A DNA stretch of 64,000 bases from Calocera cornea HHB12733 (taxonomy: Eukaryota > Basidiomycota > Dacrymycetes > Dacrymycetales > Dacrymycetaceae), in the NCBI GenBank assembly GCA_001632435.1, contig KV423985.1, positions 1 through 64,000 on the forward strand, written 5' to 3'. Shown here in pieces: positions 58,001 through 64,000 of the stretch. The translations under genes and the position numbers were made by a program. Within the stretch, counting starts at the first letter, position 1. Each line of letters opens with the position of its first letter. The notes below the pieces were generated by a model. It was given only the letters and a program-made list of their open reading frames with translations, was not told the DNA's origin and searched no databases.

Positions 58001-59036
58001 GGAGATATTCAAAGATGCTGAAGGCAAACCGTTGCGAGTTGCAGCGACCATGAAAGCAGCTTGTAGAAGGAATCGTCGTGGCGTATACGTGGGAATCAAT
58101 TTCAATGATGCCATAGCAAATATCTACTTGGACAGCATGAAGGCGGCGTGGAGCAATGCCTTTTTCAGTATTCGTCAATGCTTGATCAATGTGTTTGATG
58201 TAAGTTCCTTGTGATTTGCTAGTGGATAACATGCTAATGACTCTTGTGTAGCATATTCTAGAGGAAGTGGATGAACAAATCCGAAAGCTGGGTATGGCAA
58301 GGGTTGTGAAAGGCAGTGACTTGGCTCAACTAACGTGAATGATACAGACAACCTGCATTACTTGTCAAACGATAGCCTTCGTGGTCTCATGGTGAAGGTT
58401 GGGGCAACCGAACATCAAGCGTTTCACCTGAAGATGAAAACGGCATCATATCACGCTGGCGGTCAGATGGAAGCGGCTCGGCTGTAAGGACGTCTCCTAT
58501 TTCGATCTTCCATCGGAAGTTAACCCTCGTTTCCTAGGAACATGAGAAGGCACTTGGCCGGTCACATTCAAGATCAACTCGACGAGGCGTACTCCCAAAT
58601 CATGACACTCAAAGGACACGGCTTTGTCGCAGACGCCAAGGTAGGTAGTAGTCCAATTTGCTTCGAATTATCACTGACGTTTTCCAGACGCTGGTGGTGA
58701 ATGCCTTGACTGGTCCCCACAGCATGATCTTCGACTCCTGTCGCCCCTTCCTCATCAACGAGCTGACTGCACATTTCAATGAGGCTTGGAGAGTGATCTC
58801 CCACGCGGTGGATGAAGCATCCGAGGAGCTTACGAACTCATACTTGCGTAAGTCGTGCAAGCTTTGTCCTTAGGTTTTACTTGTGATCTCATCTCTGATC
58901 AAGATCCATAGTTATAGGCAGTCGCGTAAACGAAGCTGATCAACAAGACGTACAAGCTCGCAAACGGTTCCTTGAGCAGGCGGAGATTGTGGCGAGGCAG
59001 TTTTCAGGCACTGGGAAGGTGGAAGACGACATGTAA
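55016..59036 (+). CDS. Dynamin-type large GTPase B (SLIP-GC-like)
   Basis: Begins MVDNVSTRVVLPRARPD and ends in VEDDM with TAA at 59034-59036; many exons with introns of about 45-60 nt. Motifs: P-loop FVGEMGAGKSKLQN (about 55320-55363), GVGTHHPTKF after the first intron (switch 1 region), DSPGLGD (56277-56297) with RAAGAKRAL, and VLTQCDV (TQCD at about 56639-56650). The C-terminal block is MKAACRRNRRGVYVGINFND (about 58050-58108) with a helix SNAFFSIRQ. Shares length, intron sites and motif order with copies A and C, so a tandem duplicate. Dynamin-type enzymes assemble and hydrolyse GTP; whether this one acts on DNA or membranes cannot be told. Confidence 0.82.
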
Positions 59037-59773
59037 TAACAGTCTGTTCAGCTGAGTGTGTGGCGGCCGCGGGGGGTTTACTTTTACCGTAGGAGTGAGC
59101 TATGAAGGCTTCGGCGTGGAGGGCATTGGGCTCCACACGAGTCCAGTTAGAATGTCGAATCTCCTTCCCAAGCTGTATCATTGAGCAACGCATTGTTGAC
59201 ATGGGCACAGTCCGTCAGCTTCTCGTGTACAGTAGGTCCGAACAGGCAGGCGGAAGGACGGAAGCAATATCCTGCAGGGGATGGCGGAGACGTGACTCGC
59301 GCGCCCGCGTCTGCTCAAAACCACGACAAGCGCCTTCTGTTTGATCATTGCATCATCAGAGAAGACCTTCCGACCTTTGTCAATTTCTGGCTCTCCCCCT
59401 ATAGCTCAGAGGTTCCCTCCCTATGATCTCTAAACGCAAGCACCTGTCTCTACTCTGTGGACTTGGTAGGAGAGTCAATCGTCAACCATGCCCGTTGGGG
59501 AGTTGGCCGAAGCGTGCTGAATCCTCTCGGTGGCTAAGGGAAGCGTCCCTCGGATTTTCACATAAACGCGGGAATCATTCAATGGCATCAGATGTTGCTT
59601 CCGCGTGATGGAAGATGCTTCGTTTCCCCTTCCCTAGCCACGGTACATAAGGAGACTGCCCGCAACTCAAACGGCTGTTCCCCCTTCGTTTCCTCCCTAC
59701 ACGCACCGTATTCTCGTCACTCATAACCTCTGCTTGATCATACTCTGCTCTCCACCTGACTGCACGTTTCACT
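59037..59773. other. Intergenic region between GTPases B and C
   Basis: 737 bases with no gene. A TACATAAGG (about 59644) is a TATA-like candidate some 125 bases before the GTPase C ATG. A short TAGCTCAGAGGT string at 59401-59413 resembles a tRNA D-arm but no tRNA fold follows. Confidence 0.5.
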
Positions 59774-62700
59774 ATGGATGAAAATCTATCACCCCATGGT
59801 GTACTTGCTCTTGATCGTAGTGCAGGAAGTATCCTCGAGCAGATCCGCAACATGCAACGCAGCAGAATGAGCGCTCACTCGGCGGTTGGTTCAAGCTCTA
59901 GCGGTCATCCTCCTTCTCGGACTCGCCCCGCCAACCGATATGCTATCATTCGGCAGGCAGCTGCAACCCTGCTATCACGGATCCCGGGGAGCTTGCCGGA
60001 CGTACACAAGAGACAGTGGGGCGAAGCTTTGCAAACGGCCATCAATGCTTGCGAGGAGCCTCCGAACGTCAACATCACATTCGTAGGAGAGATTGGCGCT
60101 GGAAAATCAAAACTACAGAACGTACTGCTGAAGACATCCGCAACTACCGTAGGAAGATCATCAGTGAGTCACAGTCCCGTGATCCAGCTGTGAGGCTTGC
60201 TCACTCAAACACAGGGTGTTGGGACCGAACACCCGACTAGGATCGCTTATCATGACATGGACTACATTTCACGCAAGATTGAGCTTTTCAATGAAGATGA
60301 GCTAAAGAATGTGAGCTTGGGTTATCTCCGACGCTTTGAGCCATAAACCTATTGGGCTGACTTTGATTGAAGACCATCAAAGCACTCTTGGAGGACTTAT
60401 GGGAGTAGTAAGTCCCATCACTGCTCTCCTGTCTTACTCTTGTCATCTTACGTCTTCCAGTGAAGATGATGGGGTGGATACGCAGGAAACGATAGCCTCG
60501 ATCGCAATGGTAGGTCTCTGATCAAGTCCTTGTCATCTCATATAACCGATATTGTGTTTCAAAGTTGCTCGGCCGGTATTTGAGTTATCAATCGTAAGCT
60601 ATCATCTTGCTGATGAGACACCTAGATCACTTGATATCAGCTCTCTTCGAAACGCCAAAAAGCTGGATCACGTCATACATCAAGCGCCGTTCTTCAAGTA
60701 CCTTGGAACAACGCTTGATCTGACGGAAGATGGAGATCTCATTCCTATGGTGAAGGCTAGCAAGACATCAGGATCTGTGACTGACACTAGTCAATGTCAG
60801 GCCAATTACGGTACCGTTGCTGACCTTGATGAGGATTCAGGCCAGATAACTGTAGGTTTTTGTTGTAATGTCTCACATCCGTTTCCCTTGCTGATTCGCC
60901 TGACCAGCTGCCCATCAAAGTGTAATGTCGAATATGTTGTTAACCACCCACTTTGCTCATGCTTACTGCAGTGAGACTTGCCTGATCAGATCTGAAATCC
61001 TGCTTGACGGGCTCGCTTTCATGGATTCTCCGGGGCTTGGTGACATCAATGTGATCCGAGCTGCAGGTGCCAAGCGCGCAATGAAGCAGTCATCAATCAT
61101 CTGTATTGGTGAGTCTTGATGTTCTGATTGTTGTAAGTTACCCCATTAATAACATGTTTGTCTACAGTCGCGCCCATAAAAAGATGCGACTCCAACAAAG
61201 TGAGTTCAAGCAGCACCGCCAATGAGGGCATGCCTCATTCTTCCTGTCACTTAGATTCTCCGAGAAATTGCAGGGTATACGTCCAGTTGTACTGGTATTG
61301 GGTGAAATCTCATCAGAGAGCAGCATCTGCCAACGTCAGTATCTGGACGGAAAACAAGCCCAGATTGTTCTGGTTCTATCGCAGTGTGATGTTTGTATTG
61401 GTTGTCGCCATATTATAAACGAGACTAATTCATTGAGCAGCATGGACTCCCTCAAGACGGGGAACTGGGAGCGGCAGCGAAAGAACGTGCTTTTGCACCA
61501 GAAGAATCTGCGGAGCTCAAGAATCTCTACAATGTGAGTACAATGTGATCCCACCGATATCGACTTCTTACAAGTGAAACAGGGAATTCTCAATCTAGAG
61601 CAGAATCGCCGAAGCATCCTACAAGATATTGAAGTCTTACAGCAAGAGCTAGGACGGATAGCTACCGGTGGAATTGGAATTGGCTCAATGGTTGAGTAAT
61701 ATGTTCAGGGCTTTGAGGCTGGCTGATGTGAAAGTTTACCGTAGGAATCGGATGACCCGTCGGCATTTGTTCCTCAGATACAATCGCATCTTGTGATGGT
61801 ATCCCTGCTACTCTCTTCACAGCCTCCTGTGTGACATGTCTGATATACGTACTATGTAGCTGCAGTCAAACCTGTTACAAGTAGAGGCAACCTTACCCAG
61901 TGCTAAGTCCAACTTCGTCAATAGATATGCGGTACGTGATTATGTGTATTAGAGTTCTCCGCGTTGCTAACAGCTATCATAGATACTGAGAGCCAACAGC
62001 TGTAAGCGGAAGATGAGGTGAGACTCTCAGAATGATACAGCTACAATATATCCTGACTGATTGCAGAGCGGTATTACAACAATGGATGCCGAAAATGGTG
62101 CCCGTCCTCCACTCTATGTATGTCCGGCATGCCATTGACCTCGTACTATGTAGAATTCCTCGGAGATCCCTATTTTTGCTGTCGGCGCAGAATGTCACGA
62201 AAGATTGAGACTGGGGGGACGAGACGCTTGTCACCTAAATGCGCAGGAGGTACGTGGTTGCTTCCCCCGCTTCACGGCACTCTGATCCTCGTGAAGACAG
62301 AAATACCCGCCCTTGAGGCATACTTGAAGAATCTGGGAGAACAGCACATGAGAACATACGCCTCGCGCCTGGAGCGCGGCATTGCTTTGACGGCGGAGAG
62401 AACCATCAACTACTTTGGTTCGAGCGGACAGGGAAATATCGAGCTCAAACAGGCATTGCGTGGATACTTCCAAACTGGTATGAGTGAGAACACATTAGAA
62501 GTGGTGAGATACCGTATAATCAACCTTGCCGTGTAGTAGTACTTACGAGTCCCACGTCTCAGGTGCTACAGGCGAAGCTCGCTCAAGTTCTTCCGGCGTC
62601 AAGGGAATGGTTGCCTCTCTTAGAGACAGGCTGTATGTCTGCAGTCGTCAAGGTGAACACGGACTATAGTCAGGCTTGATCCCTTGCTGATATCAATGAC

Positions 62701-63779
62701 TCAACTTAGGCAAAGGAACGTATTCTCCGCGAGCCAGAAGAGATCTTCAAGGATGTCGATGGCGCGCTGTTGCAACAAGCTGCCGTGATGAAAGCCACAT
62801 GCCGTCGAAATCGCCGCGGTGTTTATGTCGGAATAGACTTCAATGAGGCAATTGCCGACATATATCTCAATTGCATGAGGGATCACTGGGATAGCGTTTT
62901 CTTCAGCATCCGCAAGTGGTTCCTTGAGGTTTTCGATGTATGAGCTTTGGGTCGTCCAACGACGTTCTACTGATAACCCACTTTCCAGTGCATATTGGAT
63001 GAGGTGAACAAGGAGATTGAGAAGCTCGGTGATTACTGTATCAGGTTTGCAACCTCAATAGCTTATTTCACAACGCAGATGCGATGCACTATGTGGGAAA
63101 CGAGAAGATCCGTACCATGATGGTCGACCTCGGCAAAACGGAGCGGCAGGCATTCCATCACAAGATGAAGATAGCATCATATCACATTGGAGACCAGATG
63201 GGAGCTGCGCGGCAGTGGGTATTCTCGGATTCTTCCAGATTCGCTTGCAGTATTCACGATATCGGAAACTGACGTTGATACAGGAAACTGCGAAGGAATC
63301 TTGCTCGTCATATTCAGCAAAATTTGGAGCCCGAGTACTCGAGGATCGTAGGGTTTAGAGGTCGTGGATATGTGCTGCGCTGCAAGGTATTGTTCATATG
63401 TCGTTTGCTCGTCTTCACTTTTCTGAGGTTTATGTTCAGGAACTTGTGGTCAATACCTTGGTCGACCCCAAGCGCGAGATCCTCGAGTCACTCCAAGCAT
63501 TTCTCATCAACGGCCTCACCCAATATTTCGAGCAGGCGTGCGGCATCGTTCAAGAGGCGGTGCAGGTTGCAATTCGCGATCTTACAACTGCTTACATGGG
63601 TAAGCCGCTTTACCTTGCGAGCGTCTTCATATTTACAACTCAAACCTTCGTCCCCAGCTGTCGGATCCAGGGTGAACGAAGATGACCTGCAAGATATGCA
63701 AGCCCGGAAGGCTTTCTACGAGTGTGCAGAGGCGATATTGAAGAAGTTCAATAAGGTGGATGATGGTATGCCGCTGTAA
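59774..63779 (+). CDS. Dynamin-type large GTPase C (SLIP-GC-like)
   Basis: Starts MDENLSPHGVLALDRS (exon 1 59774-60163) and ends VDDGMPL with TAA at 63777-63779. P-loop FVGEIGAGKSKLQN (about 60080-60122), GVGTEHPTR in the next exon, DSPGLGD (61024-61044) with RAAGAKRAM, and VLSQCDV (about 61378-61389), where Ser replaces Thr of the G4-like motif. The C-terminal block is MKATCRRNRRGVYVGIDFNE (about 62789-62850), and the last helix repeats that of copy A (AFYECAEAILKKF). Third member of the array; copies B and C are more alike in the P-loop exon than either is to A. All visible motifs are intact. Confidence 0.82.
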
Positions 63780-64000
63780 CCTGTAGGGTCGGCACGAGTT
63801 CCACATGTGTACGTGACATGGAATACGAAGCAGGGCAATGAAATTCCTCCCTGGATTTGATGCACCAGTCGATTGGCTACTTGTTTGACGTCAAAGGACA
63901 AAGGCCCACATGACGATAGTAATGTCGTTTCGGCGTGCTCTGGCAAGGCACACTCAGTCCGCACTGGGAGGTCGGAAAGCCTCAGTCGGAAGCCTCGGAT
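63780..64000. other. Window end, 3' flank of GTPase C
   Basis: 221 bases; the only open frames are short and antisense. No feature supported. Confidence 0.4.

Noticed and set aside
59401..59480. Possible tRNA (string TAGCTCAGAGGT)
   Set aside because: No matching acceptor stem and no TTCRA T-loop at the right distance.

Overview
The window is nuclear DNA of a filamentous basidiomycete, most likely an agaricomycete of the polypore type. Nearly every gene is broken by many 45-75 nt GT-AG introns, GC content is high, and several lineage-restricted fungal families appear (DUF7918-like, DUF6593-like, SLIP-GC-like GTPases). There are no operons, no CRISPR and no intact transposon. A run of 100 N (24805-24904) is an assembly gap.

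Left part (1-27.6 kb), mostly housekeeping genes: a short-chain dehydrogenase; uncertain ORFs; a SNIP1/Pml1 FHA splicing factor divergent from a cytochrome P450; a BTB protein; the CCA-adding enzyme, convergent with RNA14 (mRNA 3'-end processing); a peroxisomal ABCD half-transporter, convergent with a glyoxalase-like protein; a DUF6593-like protein; two tandem paralogues of an unrecognised family; and a TTC4/CNS1 co-chaperone.

Middle part (27.7-49.1 kb): an expanded family of DUF7918-like genes at seven loci (four on minus, two on plus, one more on minus at 48-49 kb). They are interleaved with two paralogous MFS transporters, the tRNA t6A enzyme KAE1 and a broken DUF6593-like gene. Two DUF7918-like copies look decayed. 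A block holding the start of one copy plus the promoter of MFS transporter 1 has been duplicated. The best-preserved long copies share an N-terminal folded region, an acidic tail with SUMO-acceptor-like motifs, a short helix and a basic C-terminus. The copy at 48 kb ends in a SUMO-interaction-like motif.

Right part (49.9-63.8 kb): three head-to-tail genes of about 4 kb for large dynamin-type GTPases of the kind annotated in fungi as nuclear GTPase SLIP-GC, each with P-loop, DSPGLGD and [TS]xCD motifs and a conserved C-terminal region.

Exon boundaries were worked out by hand from splice consensus, reading-frame continuity and paralogue comparison. Names rest on recognised motifs, not on database searches.
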